DNA of 13,420 bases from JBHENW01 sp046261875 (GTDB lineage Bacteria; Acidobacteriota; Thermoanaerobaculia; UBA5066; Gp7-AA6): assembly GCA_046261875.1 (NCBI GenBank), contig JBHENW010000210.1:1-13420 (forward strand), read 5' to 3'. Numbering within the stretch: position 1 is the first letter of the stretch; each line of letters begins with the position of its first letter. Shown piece after piece: positions 1 through 6,586 of the stretch. The notes under the pieces are model-generated. The model saw only the letters and a list, made by a program, of their open reading frames with translations, was not told where the DNA came from and made no database searches. The position numbers and the translations under genes were made by a program.

Positions 1-35
1 CCCTCAAGAGTCTTCCCGGGGGGGCGCGGCGAGGC

Positions 36-1739
36 TCACGGCGCCGGGCGGATCACGAGTCCCACCCCGCCGCCCCGAGGATCGGCGACCGCCGTCATGG
101 CGCCGTCGGCCGCCCGCGCGATGGCATGTACGCGGCCGATCGGATCTCCGTCCGGATCCCGGTCGGCGACGGTGTGTCCGAAGCGGCGAAGAGACTCGAT
201 CCAGTCGTCGTCGAAGCGGCCCCGCTCGATCTGGATCCTGTCGGGCAAATCCTGCTGGTGGAACCGGGGCGCTCGAACCGCCTCTTCGAGCGACTCTCCC
301 CAGAGCAGCACCCCGAGCATGACCTGGAGATTCGTCGTCGGGATCGTCGATCCCCCCGGCGTCCCCCAGACGTACGCGTTGCGGCCGGCGATCACGGCGA
401 TGGAGGGGCACATCGCCGAAAGCATCCGCTTGCCGGGCGCCACCGCGTTGACCTCGCCCTGGACCAGGCCGTAGAGATTCGGCTTGCCCGGCCGCGTGGC
501 GAAGTCGTCCATCTCGTTGTTCAAAAGGAACCCGAGACCCGAGGCGACGCGCGCGCTGCCGAAAGAGTCGTTGATCGTCGTCGTGACGGAGACCGCGCTG
601 CCGGCGCCGTCCATGACGGAGAAGTGGGTCGTGGACGGCTTCTCGCGTCCCACTTCCGGCAGGGAAGCGGTGGGGGTCGCGCGATGGAGGTCGATCGTGG
701 CGGCGAGCGCGCGGAGCCGCCGCTGGTCGGTGAAAAGACTCTGGCGCACTCCGCCGAAAGCCGGGTCGCCGAGGTGCCGGTTGCGGTCGCGGAAGGCGCG
801 TTTCTCGACCTCCGCGATGACGTGCGCGGAGCGCGCGTCGCGCCGAGCGATCTTGTCCCGCCCGATCTCTTCGATCAGGAGCGCCATCTCGGCCAGGACC
901 GGACCGGAGGAGGGCGCGGGCATCGTCCAGACCTCCGCTTCCGCGAAGCGGAACCGGACCGGGCGCCGCAGCTTCGCCCGGTAGCGGCCGAGGTCTCCGC
1001 GCGAGATCAGGCCGCCGATCCGCTTCTGGCCGCTCTCGAACTCACGCGCGACACGCCCCCGGTAGAAACCGTCGTGGCCGTTGTCGCGGATGGCTTCCAG
1101 CGTCCGGGCGAGATCCCGCTGCCGGAAGACGCTTCCCACGGCGGGCGGCTCGCCGTGGGGAAGGAAGATCGCGGCCGTTTCCGGATCGGCGGCCAGGCGC
1201 TGCCGGAATTTCGGCCGCGCGATCCTCTCGGAGATGACGTCGGTCATCATGAAACCGTCCCGCGCCAGGCGGACGGCGGGGTCGACGAGGGTGCGCCACC
1301 GCAGGCGTCCGCCACGGCGGTGGGCGAGGGCGAGGCCCGCGACGCTGCTCGGCACGCCGGACGCGAGCGGTCCCTCGGTGGAAGACGGCAGCGTGCCATC
1401 CGGACGCGGGCGCGTGAACGTATCGCGGCGGGCCGCGCGGGGCGCGACCTCCCGGAAGTCCACGGCGAGGACCCGTCCCCGGCTGTCGCGGGAGATCCAG
1501 AACCCGCCGCCGCCGAGGTTCCCCGCTTCCGGCCACGTGACCGCCAGCGCGAACGCGACGGCGACCGCGGCGTCCACCGCGTTCCCGCCGCGGCGAAGGA
1601 CCTCGATGCCGACGCGCGCGGCGTTCTCTTCGGCCGCCGCGACGGCGCCGCCCGCTCCCCGGGCGACCTGGAACTCGGCTGCCCCGGCCGGGGCGATCGC
1701 GAGGGAGAGCAACAGAAGGAGGGCGACGAGCTTCTTCAC
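36..1739 (-). CDS. ggt: Gamma-glutamyltranspeptidase (glutathione hydrolase), secreted
   Basis: An N-terminal nucleophile hydrolase that cleaves gamma-glutamyl bonds outside the cytoplasm. I chose a GTG start at 1739, giving MKKLVALLLL and a clean signal peptide ending near AGAA; a TTG three codons upstream (1748) is the alternative. Numbered from that TTG start, the substrate-carboxylate arginine is in DFREVAP (R99), the large/small subunit processing site is STTHFSV with catalytic Thr373, the lid loop precedes NNEMDDF (410-415), and the oxyanion-hole glycines are in GTPGGS (462-467). About 567 residues is the usual family length, so the proenzyme should self-cleave into two subunits. The paired serines of the E. 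coli enzyme read Ser-Ala here (444-445). The gene is divergent from pgk, 44 nt away. In a bacillithiol producer it more likely scavenges peptides or exogenous glutathione than recycles its own thiol; that role is inferred. Confidence 0.95.
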   Translation of the reverse strand: MKKLVALLLLLSLAIAPAGAAEFQVARGAGGAVAAAEENAARVGIEVLRRGGNAVDAAVAVAFALAVTWPEAGNLGGGGFWISRDSRGRVLAVDFREVAPRAARRDTFTRPRPDGTLPSSTEGPLASGVPSSVAGLALAHRRGGRLRWRTLVDPAVRLARDGFMMTDVISERIARPKFRQRLAADPETAAIFLPHGEPPAVGSVFRQRDLARTLEAIRDNGHDGFYRGRVAREFESGQKRIGGLISRGDLGRYRAKLRRPVRFRFAEAEVWTMPAPSSGPVLAEMALLIEEIGRDKIARRDARSAHVIAEVEKRAFRDRNRHLGDPAFGGVRQSLFTDQRRLRALAATIDLHRATPTASLPEVGREKPSTTHFSVMDGAGSAVSVTTTINDSFGSARVASGLGFLLNNEMDDFATRPGKPNLYGLVQGEVNAVAPGKRMLSAMCPSIAVIAGRNAYVWGTPGGSTIPTTNLQVMLGVLLWGESLEEAVRAPRFHQQDLPDRIQIERGRFDDDWIESLRRFGHTVADRDPDGDPIGRVHAIARAADGAMTAVADPRGGGVGLVIRPAP

Positions 1740-1747
1740 GGCACTCA

Positions 1748-1753
1748 ATTGTA
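1748..1753 (-). promoter_or_regulatory. Candidate -10 box of a leaderless ggt transcript
   Basis: Read on the minus strand the hexamer is TACAAT, five of six matches to TATAAT. It lies 8 nt before the GTG at 1739, so transcription would start at or next to the start codon. I see no Shine-Dalgarno and no convincing -35 box. Confidence 0.4.
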
Positions 1754-1767
1754 TGGGGGCCGCACGC

Positions 1768-1773
1768 TAAGAT
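1768..1773 (+). promoter_or_regulatory. Candidate -10 box of a leaderless pgk transcript
   Basis: TAAGAT lies 10 nt upstream of the pgk ATG in the 44-nt gap shared with ggt. No Shine-Dalgarno lies between it and the start. A TTGTAT at 1749-1754 is only 13 nt away, too close for a normal -35. Confidence 0.35.
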
Positions 1774-1783
1774 CCCGGCGGCG

Positions 1784-2953
1784 ATGCGATCGATCCGCGA
1801 TCTCGCACTAGAAGGCAAACGCCTCTTCCTGCGCGTGGATTTCAACGTCCCCCTGTCCGATGGGCGGGTGGCCGACGCCACCCGGATCGTCGAGACCCTC
1901 CCCACGATCCGTCACGCCCTGGAGCGGAATGCGCGGGTCATCTGCGCATCGCATCTCGGCAAGCCGAAAGGGAAACGGAAAGCGGAGCTCTCGCTGGCCC
2001 CGGTCGCTTCGGAGTTCGCCGCGCGGCTCGGCCGTTCCGTGCGGTTCGTGGACGACTGCATCGGACCGGAGGCCGGGAGGATCGCTTCTGTACTCGAGCC
2101 GGGCGAGGTCCTGCTCCTGGAAAACCTGCGGTTCCACGCCGGCGAGGAAGCCAACGACCCGGAGTTCGCGCGCTCGCTCGCGTCGCTCGCGGCGGTGTAC
2201 GCCGACGACGCGTTCGGCGCCGCCCACCGCCCGCACGCCTCCGTCGCGGCGCTGCCGGCGCTTTTCGAGGAGAGGGGCGCCGGGTTGCTCCTCGAGAAGG
2301 AGGTCCGGGAGCTGTCGCGGCTCCTCTCGCCGGAGCGTCCCTTTGCGGCGATCCTGGGCGGAGCGAAGATCTCGGGCAAGATCGACACGCTGCGCGCGCT
2401 CGCGCAAAAAGCGGACGTCCTTCTCGTCGGCGGCGGTATGGCCAACCACTTCGTCGCCGCCCTCGGGCTTCCCGTCGGGCGATCGCTGCTCGAGCCCGAC
2501 CAGGTCCCCCTCGCGCGGGAGATCCTCGATCTGTGCAAGCGCGGCGGGAAGGTGATCGCCCTCCCTTCCGACTTCGTCGTCGCGAGGTCGCCGGAGGACG
2601 GGGCCGGCGCGCAGACAGTCGGCATCGCGAAGATCCCCGCCGACTCCATGGCCCTCGACGTCGGCCGGAAGACGCTCGAGCAATTCGAGCGCCTGCTCGA
2701 TCCGGCGCGCACGATCTTCTGGAACGGTCCGATGGGCGTGTTCGAGAAGCCTCCGTTCGACCGCGGCACGCGCGCGCTCGCGATGCTCCTCGCCGAGTCC
2801 GACGCGGTGACCGTCGTGGGAGGCGGCGAAAGCGTCGCGGCGGTGCAGGCGGCCGGGCTGGCGGAGCGCTTCACCCACGTCTCCACGGGGGGCGGCGCCT
2901 CGCTCGAGTTCCTGGCGGGGGCCAGGCTCCCCGGGGTCGCCGCGCTCGAATGA
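1784..2953 (+). CDS. pgk: Phosphoglycerate kinase
   Basis: Cytoplasmic glycolytic enzyme interconverting 1,3-bisphosphoglycerate plus ADP and 3-phosphoglycerate plus ATP. The 389 residues match the family length. In order: RVDFNVP (17-23) and SHLGKPKG (56-63) of the substrate side, LLENLRFH (111-118), DDAFGAAHR (141-149), the hinge and nucleotide region GGAKISGKI (192-200), NGPMGVFE (314-321), GGGES (346-350) and STGGGASLEFL (367-377). The usual GGGD(S/T) has Glu in place of Asp, a conservative change. The ATG at 1784 gives the normal distance to RVDFNVP. The stop overlaps the tpiA start as ATGA, so the two are translationally coupled. First gene of a pgk-tpiA-secG unit. Confidence 0.98.
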   Translation: MRSIRDLALEGKRLFLRVDFNVPLSDGRVADATRIVETLPTIRHALERNARVICASHLGKPKGKRKAELSLAPVASEFAARLGRSVRFVDDCIGPEAGRIASVLEPGEVLLLENLRFHAGEEANDPEFARSLASLAAVYADDAFGAAHRPHASVAALPALFEERGAGLLLEKEVRELSRLLSPERPFAAILGGAKISGKIDTLRALAQKADVLLVGGGMANHFVAALGLPVGRSLLEPDQVPLAREILDLCKRGGKVIALPSDFVVARSPEDGAGAQTVGIAKIPADSMALDVGRKTLEQFERLLDPARTIFWNGPMGVFEKPPFDRGTRALAMLLAESDAVTVVGGGESVAAVQAAGLAERFTHVSTGGGASLEFLAGARLPGVAALE

Positions 2954-3687
2954 GCGCGCCGCGGCGTCTCTTCGCCGCCAACTGGAAGATGCACAAGACG
3001 CGGGAAGCGGCCCGGGCGTTCGCGCGCGAGCTGGGAGACCGGCTCGAGGGTGCGCCGTGCGCGGGGGAGCTCGTCATTGCGCCGTCCTTCCCTTTGCTCG
3101 ACGCCGCCCGCGATCCCCGGGAGCGCTGGTCGCTGGCGGGACAGAACGTGGCCTCGGAGCGGGGAGGCGCGTACACGGGAGAGGTCTCCGCGGCGATGCT
3201 GCAGGACGCCGGCTGCCGGTACGTCATCATCGGGCACTCCGAGCGCCGGCAGATCTTCGGCGAGACCGAAGACGTGCTGCGGCGCAAGCTCGAGCGCGCG
3301 CGGGAGGTCCGCCTCCTCCCGATCTACTGCGTCGGAGAGACGGCGGAGGATCGGACGGCCGGCCGGACGGAATCCGTCCTGGAGCGCCAGGTCGCGTCTC
3401 TCGGCGAAGACTCGCCCGGCGAGCCGCTCGTCGTGGCTTACGAGCCCGTGTGGGCCATCGGGACCGGAATCGCCGCCCAGCCCGAGCACGCCGCCGCGGC
3501 GCGGGAGCTCCTCGCTTCGCTTCTCTCGTGGCGCCGCCAGGTCCGCCTGTTGTACGGCGGCTCGGTTTCTCCGGACAACGCGCCCGCCCTGCTCGAGGCC
3601 TCGGGCATGGATGGCTTTCTCATCGGCGGGGCGAGCCTCTCCGTCGAGAGCTACGCCGCCATCGCGGGGATCGCCCCGGCGGCTTGA
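2950..3687 (+). CDS. tpiA: Triose-phosphate isomerase
   Basis: Interconverts dihydroxyacetone phosphate and glyceraldehyde 3-phosphate. The 245 residues are a complete TIM barrel with every catalytic group: Asn11 and Lys13 in FAANWKMH, electrophile His96 in IIGHSERR, base Glu165 in AYEPVWAIGTG (which continues into the phosphate-gripping loop 6), then YGGSV (202-206) and GGASL (226-230). The ATG at 2950 overlaps the last 4 nt of pgk (ATGA) and is the only start giving a normal N-terminus; the open frame continues far upstream inside pgk but is not family sequence there. The neighbouring kinase and isomerase act close together in lower glycolysis, and this pairing is common in bacteria. Expression probably depends on the pgk promoter. 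Confidence 0.98.
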   Translation: MSAPRRLFAANWKMHKTREAARAFARELGDRLEGAPCAGELVIAPSFPLLDAARDPRERWSLAGQNVASERGGAYTGEVSAAMLQDAGCRYVIIGHSERRQIFGETEDVLRRKLERAREVRLLPIYCVGETAEDRTAGRTESVLERQVASLGEDSPGEPLVVAYEPVWAIGTGIAAQPEHAAAARELLASLLSWRRQVRLLYGGSVSPDNAPALLEASGMDGFLIGGASLSVESYAAIAGIAPAA

Positions 3688-3736
3688 CCCCGCCGCCGCC
3701 CGCGGCTAGACTTTCCGGCCTTTCGGCGGAGGCCTC

Positions 3737-4147
3737 TTGCAGATCGCATACATCGCGCTCGTCGTCCTTTACGTGTTCATCTGCTTCTTCCTCATCCTCG
3801 TCGTCCTGCTCCAGCAGGGAAAGGGAGCGGACATCGCAGGCGCCTTCGGAGGCGGAGGAACGCAGACGGCGTTCGGAGCGAGGGGCGCCACGACCTTGCT
3901 GCACAAGCTGACGACCGGCGCGTTCGTCGGGTTCATCGTCCTCTCGCTGCTGCTGACGGTGCTCGAGTCGCGGCCGAAGTCCTCGGTCATCGGCAAGCTC
4001 CCGGCCGGGCAGACGGCGCCAGCCAAACCGGGCGCGCAGGTTCCGGCCGCAAAGCCGCCGGCGCAGCCGGCCTCGTCCGCTCCGTCCGCTCCGCCTCCGG
4101 CGGCGCCGGCCCCGCAAGCTCCCGCGAGGAATCCCGGCAGCCCCTAG
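3737..4147 (+). CDS. secG: Preprotein translocase subunit SecG
   Basis: Small auxiliary subunit of the SecYEG channel. Residues 2-24 form the first membrane helix. The conserved cytoplasmic loop LLQQGKGADIAGAFGGGG (24-41) runs into TQTAFGARGATTLLHK, and residues 59-77 form the second helix. From about residue 83 to 136 there is a low-complexity Ala/Pro/Lys tail. The core is standard; the tail makes the protein longer than minimal SecG, as in several high-GC phyla. The start is a TTG at 3737, supported by GGAGG at 3728-3732 with a short 4-nt spacer and by lack of a better start before helix 1. It follows tpiA by 49 nt, and pgk-tpiA-secG is a widespread gene order. Confidence 0.95.
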   Translation: MQIAYIALVVLYVFICFFLILVVLLQQGKGADIAGAFGGGGTQTAFGARGATTLLHKLTTGAFVGFIVLSLLLTVLESRPKSSVIGKLPAGQTAPAKPGAQVPAAKPPAQPASSAPSAPPPAAPAPQAPARNPGSP

Positions 4148-4153
4148 CGGAGT

Positions 4154-4159
4154 TATTCT
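4154..4159 (+). promoter_or_regulatory. Possible -10 box of the tRNA-Leu gene
   Basis: TATTCT, four of six matches to TATAAT, lies 9 nt before the mature tRNA 5' end, a usual distance for a tRNA with a very short leader. I see no good -35, because the upstream bases are the end of secG. Confidence 0.3.
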
Positions 4160-4168
4160 GATCCCCGT

Positions 4169-4253
<85 letters not shown>

Positions 4254-4329
4254 AAAAAGACCCGGTCCGCCCGCCACCGCCGGTAAACCCGCCGGCTCCC
4301 GGAAGCGTCCGTTCGTCCAGGAGGACCAC

Positions 4330-5235
4330 ATGACACGGCGACTTCACCGCTTTCCCGCGGTCGCTCTCCTCTTCGCGCCGCTGCTCCTCGGCGCCCGGGC
4401 GGCGGAGGCCGCGTACTCGCCGGCGACCACGAACGGCTTCTTCATCTTCGCGGGGCGTGTCGCGGGGCAGGGGGGCTCGCTCTTTCGCACGGACGTGTGG
4501 CTGTTCAATCCGGCGAGCGGGGAGGGGGAGAACGCGGTCGTCACGCTGGTCTTCCGGGAACAGGTGACGAGCGGAGGGGGCGCTTCGCCCGCGATCACGT
4601 CGGCCCCGATCGTCCTCGCCCGAAGGGAGACCAAGTTCCTTCCGGACGTCACGTTCACGGCGCCCGTGCCGGCCGGCGACAACCGGGTCGGCTCTCTGGA
4701 ATGGATCTCCGACAGACCGGTCATGGCCTCCGCGCGCGTCTACAACGCGACCGCGGAAGGAACTTTCGGCTTCTTTCTTCCCGGGATTCCGGTCTCGGAG
4801 TCCATGGGGGCGAAGAGCAGCGCGACGGACGCGGTCAACGTCCTCCAGATGTACGGCGTCAATTCCGGCGACCCGACGAACTTCCGTACCGGACTCGACG
4901 TCGTCAACACGTCGAGCGTTGCCGTGCCGATTCAGGTGCGCGTGGTCCACCCGACGAACAACCTGGTCTTCGGAAGCAACCTGGATTTCTCGATCGCACC
5001 GAAATCCCTCTACCGGGTCGGCCCGGTGCTGATGTTGGCAGGCGCCGAGCCCGTGGACGGGTTGCGCATCACGGTGGGGATACGCGACGGCACGGACCTC
5101 CCGGGCGGCGGAGGGATCCTCGCCGTCGCCACGACGCTCGACAACCGGACGGCCGACGCGTTCGCGTTCGTCGGGCAGCGTCAGGCAGGAACCGTCGTTC
5201 CCGCCGAGCTTCTGCCGCTCGCAGACCTGCCGTAA
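4330..5235 (+). CDS. Secreted protein with two copies of a beta-rich domain, function unknown
   Basis: I do not recognise a named family. The 301-residue protein has a signal peptide (basic MTRRLHR, hydrophobic 10-20, cleavage near ARAAEA, residues 22-27) and no later membrane segment, so it should be exported. The mature part looks like two related lobes. Lobe 1 (about 52-150) runs FRTDVWLFNP, a strand-rich stretch, a VGSLEW...VMASARVYN block and FFLPG. Lobe 2 (about 185-285) repeats this order with FRTGLDVVNT, VDGLRITV and ILAVATTLDN. This resembles repeated beta-sandwich proteins of Acidobacteria-like genomes. The ATG at 4330 is fixed by AGGAGG at 4319-4324 with a 5-nt spacer; the same frame runs upstream into the tRNA but is not coding there. 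It lies 76 nt after tRNA-Leu and 11 nt before the methyltransferase gene. Confidence 0.85.
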   Translation: MTRRLHRFPAVALLFAPLLLGARAAEAAYSPATTNGFFIFAGRVAGQGGSLFRTDVWLFNPASGEGENAVVTLVFREQVTSGGGASPAITSAPIVLARRETKFLPDVTFTAPVPAGDNRVGSLEWISDRPVMASARVYNATAEGTFGFFLPGIPVSESMGAKSSATDAVNVLQMYGVNSGDPTNFRTGLDVVNTSSVAVPIQVRVVHPTNNLVFGSNLDFSIAPKSLYRVGPVLMLAGAEPVDGLRITVGIRDGTDLPGGGGILAVATTLDNRTADAFAFVGQRQAGTVVPAELLPLADLP

Positions 5236-5238
5236 GCT
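5233..5238 (+). promoter_or_regulatory. Candidate -10 box before the COG4627-type methyltransferase gene
   Basis: TAAGCT fits TANNNT and lies 8 nt before the GTG at 5247. It overlaps the stop codon of the upstream gene. With no Shine-Dalgarno, a leaderless transcript is one explanation; read-through from the upstream gene is another. Confidence 0.25.
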
Positions 5239-5246
5239 CGGGACCC

Positions 5247-5861
5247 GTGGCTCGGCTCTTTCAGCGGTCCTCGGCCCGCGAGACGCGAGACCGGCTCCAC
5301 GTGGGGTGCGGGAAGTTCATCCTCGCCGAATGGATCAACGTGGACCTGCAGCGTGCGCCGGGCGTGGATTACGTCTCCGACGTCCGATCCGGCGTCCGCT
5401 TCCGGGAGCTCTCCTACGTTTACGCGGAACATTTCCTCGAGCACCTCACGGAGCCGGAGGGCGCGAGGTTTTTGCGCGACTGCCGTCGGGCGCTGCGGGA
5501 CGGGGGCGTGCTCCGCGTCTCGACGCCAAACCTGGACTGGGTGATGACGACGCACTATTCCGTCAACGAGCGGGATCCGGCTCGGAGGCGGCGGCAGTGC
5601 CGCGCGATCAACCGCGCCTTCCACGGCTGGGAGCACCGCTTTCTCTACAACGACGCCACCCTCGAGCATGTCCTCCGCACCGCGGGCTTCGCGCAGGTCA
5701 CGTTCCACGAGTACGGCGAGAGCACGGACCCGGAACTGCGGAATCTGGAGAAGCACGAGAAGTACCCCAACTACGGGGCGATGCAGCACGTGCTGATCGC
5801 CGAGGCGCGAGGCCGCGTCGGGCCCGGTCAGCGGGAAGGCACCGGGTCGAAGCCGCCCTGA
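5247..5861 (+). CDS. Class I SAM-dependent methyltransferase, COG4627-like
   Basis: A 204-residue Rossmann-type methyltransferase. SAM-binding motif I is LHVGCGKF (17-24), followed by the acidic strand end NVDL (31-34), SDVR (44-47), the hallmark AEHFLEHL (60-67) and DGGVLRVSTPNLDWV (85-99). The WINVDL and EHFLEHL pattern is typical of small predicted methyltransferases often found near cell-surface glycan genes, but no glycan gene lies here and the substrate is unknown. No signal peptide, so cytoplasmic. The GTG at 5247 is the only start that keeps motif I and avoids overlap with the previous gene; no clear Shine-Dalgarno. The last 34 nt overlap the end of yidD on the other strand. Confidence 0.85.
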   Translation: MARLFQRSSARETRDRLHVGCGKFILAEWINVDLQRAPGVDYVSDVRSGVRFRELSYVYAEHFLEHLTEPEGARFLRDCRRALRDGGVLRVSTPNLDWVMTTHYSVNERDPARRRRQCRAINRAFHGWEHRFLYNDATLEHVLRTAGFAQVTFHEYGESTDPELRNLEKHEKYPNYGAMQHVLIAEARGRVGPGQREGTGSKPP

Positions 5862-6184
5862 GCGAAGGGGTGGCACCGCAGGAGGCGGCCGGAGCCCATG
5901 GCGATCCCCCGGACGGTCCCGTAGCGACGGAGCGCTTCGCGGGCGTACGCGGAGCAGGTCGGCGTGAACCGGCACCGGATCAGCCCGGTCCGGGCGAGAA
6001 CAGGGGACACGGCCCCGCGATATCCGTCGAGGACGGCGATGGCGGCGCGCGCCCCCCACTGCGTCTCCGCGGGACGCGCGGAATCCCCGGCGATGAACCC
6101 GGCGAGGGCGGCCGCGGCCAGAGGCCAGAGACGCCCACGGCGCGGCGGGTCGGGTCGACTCGGCGGCTCAGCGGCTCCGGGCAA
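5828..6184 (-). CDS. yidD: YidD, membrane protein insertion efficiency factor, N-terminally extended
   Basis: YidD is a small membrane-associated protein that assists YidC-dependent insertion of inner-membrane proteins. The family core is residues 46-118: GYRGAVSPVL (54-63), CRFTPTCSAYAREAL (71-85) and RLLRCHPFAQGGFDPVP (100-116), with conserved Cys71, Cys77 and Cys104. Typical YidD is about 70-85 residues; this one has some 45 extra residues, including a hydrophobic stretch at 20-33 that could be a real membrane anchor. The TTG at 6184 is the only usable start in frame. It overlaps the end of the upstream DUF4870-like gene by 17 nt, suggesting translational coupling. It is not beside rpmH, rnpA or yidC, its frequent neighbours. 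The 3' end overlaps the convergent methyltransferase gene by 34 nt. Confidence 0.93.
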   Translation of the reverse strand: MPGAAEPPSRPDPPRRGRLWPLAAAALAGFIAGDSARPAETQWGARAAIAVLDGYRGAVSPVLARTGLIRCRFTPTCSAYAREALRRYGTVRGIAMGSGRLLRCHPFAQGGFDPVPSR

Positions 6185-6497
6185 GACGCGAGATCCCGGG
6201 GACGATGAGGCGCTGGCCGTCGAGGGCTTTCACGATCGCGAGGATCACGATCACGGTGTACACGACGACGACGGTGAACATCAGGAGCCCGTACATGCAG
6301 GAGAGCGCGGGTACGACGATGCCCACCGCCGTCGCGAGGATGCTGATGAGGACTACGGCGCCGAACAGGAGGAGGCCGTTGCGGGCGTGCCAGTGGACCT
6401 CCGGGTCTTTCCGGCCGGAGAGCAGCGGGATGATTCCCAGGGGCCCCAGGTAAGCCAGCACGAGCATCGCGCGGGAGGGCGCCGGGCCTTCGGACAT
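6168..6497 (-). CDS. DUF4870-like small integral membrane protein
   Basis: A 109-residue hydrophobic protein with about three membrane segments, near residues 10-27, 41-60 and 63-90. The first block, AYLGPLGIIPLLSGRKDPEVHWHARNGLLLF (split here as 15-30 and 31-45), has the pattern of the DUF4870/Tic20-like group: a short helix, a charged turn, then a (H/F)HAR(N/Q)G motif (HARNG at 37-41) leading into the next helix. No biochemical role is established for most members. The ATG at 6497 is chosen because the frame begins there and a TAGGCT box sits 7 nt upstream; there is no strong Shine-Dalgarno. Its stop lies within the start region of yidD, so the two proteins are probably made together. A role in membrane protein biogenesis is only a guess from that pairing. 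Confidence 0.8.
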   Translation of the reverse strand: MSEGPAPSRAMLVLAYLGPLGIIPLLSGRKDPEVHWHARNGLLLFGAVVLISILATAVGIVVPALSCMYGLLMFTVVVVYTVIVILAIVKALDGQRLIVPGISRLARSR

Positions 6498-6504
6498 CGG
6501 GCGA

Positions 6505-6510
6505 AGCCTA
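6505..6510 (-). promoter_or_regulatory. Candidate -10 box of a leaderless transcript for the DUF4870-like gene
   Basis: On the minus strand TAGGCT lies 7 nt before the ATG at 6497. It fits the TANNNT -10 form seen in high-GC bacteria, with no Shine-Dalgarno between it and the ATG. Confidence 0.3.
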
Positions 6511-6537
6511 TTCCGAAACGGGAGACCGACGGCAGTC

Positions 6538-6583
6538 AGCTGACAGCCAAGAGCTGGCAGCCGAGAGCTGACAGCCGAGAGCT
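6538..6583. repeat. 14-bp tandem repeat, three copies plus a partial
   Basis: Copies at 6538-6551, 6552-6565 and 6566-6579 read agctgacagccaag, agctggcagccgag and agctgacagccgag, followed by a partial agct. The copies differ at one or two positions. They fill most of the 89-nt gap between the DUF4097 gene and the DUF4870-like gene. No ORF or RNA fold explains them. Confidence 0.85.
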
Positions 6584-6586
6584 ATC

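Noticed and set aside
126..1811. Long open frame on the plus strand opposite ggt
   Set aside because: Its composition is Arg/Asp/Gly-rich with no family motif. It is the usual antisense shadow of a high-GC gene, and ggt has all catalytic motifs.
4254..4300. Possible terminator after tRNA-Leu (CCGG...CCGG palindrome and the A run)
   Set aside because: The hairpin is weak and has no T run on the plus strand. The A run would be a T run only on the minus strand, where no gene precedes it.
6538..6583. CRISPR array
   Set aside because: The units are 14 bp and directly adjacent, with no spacers and no cas gene.
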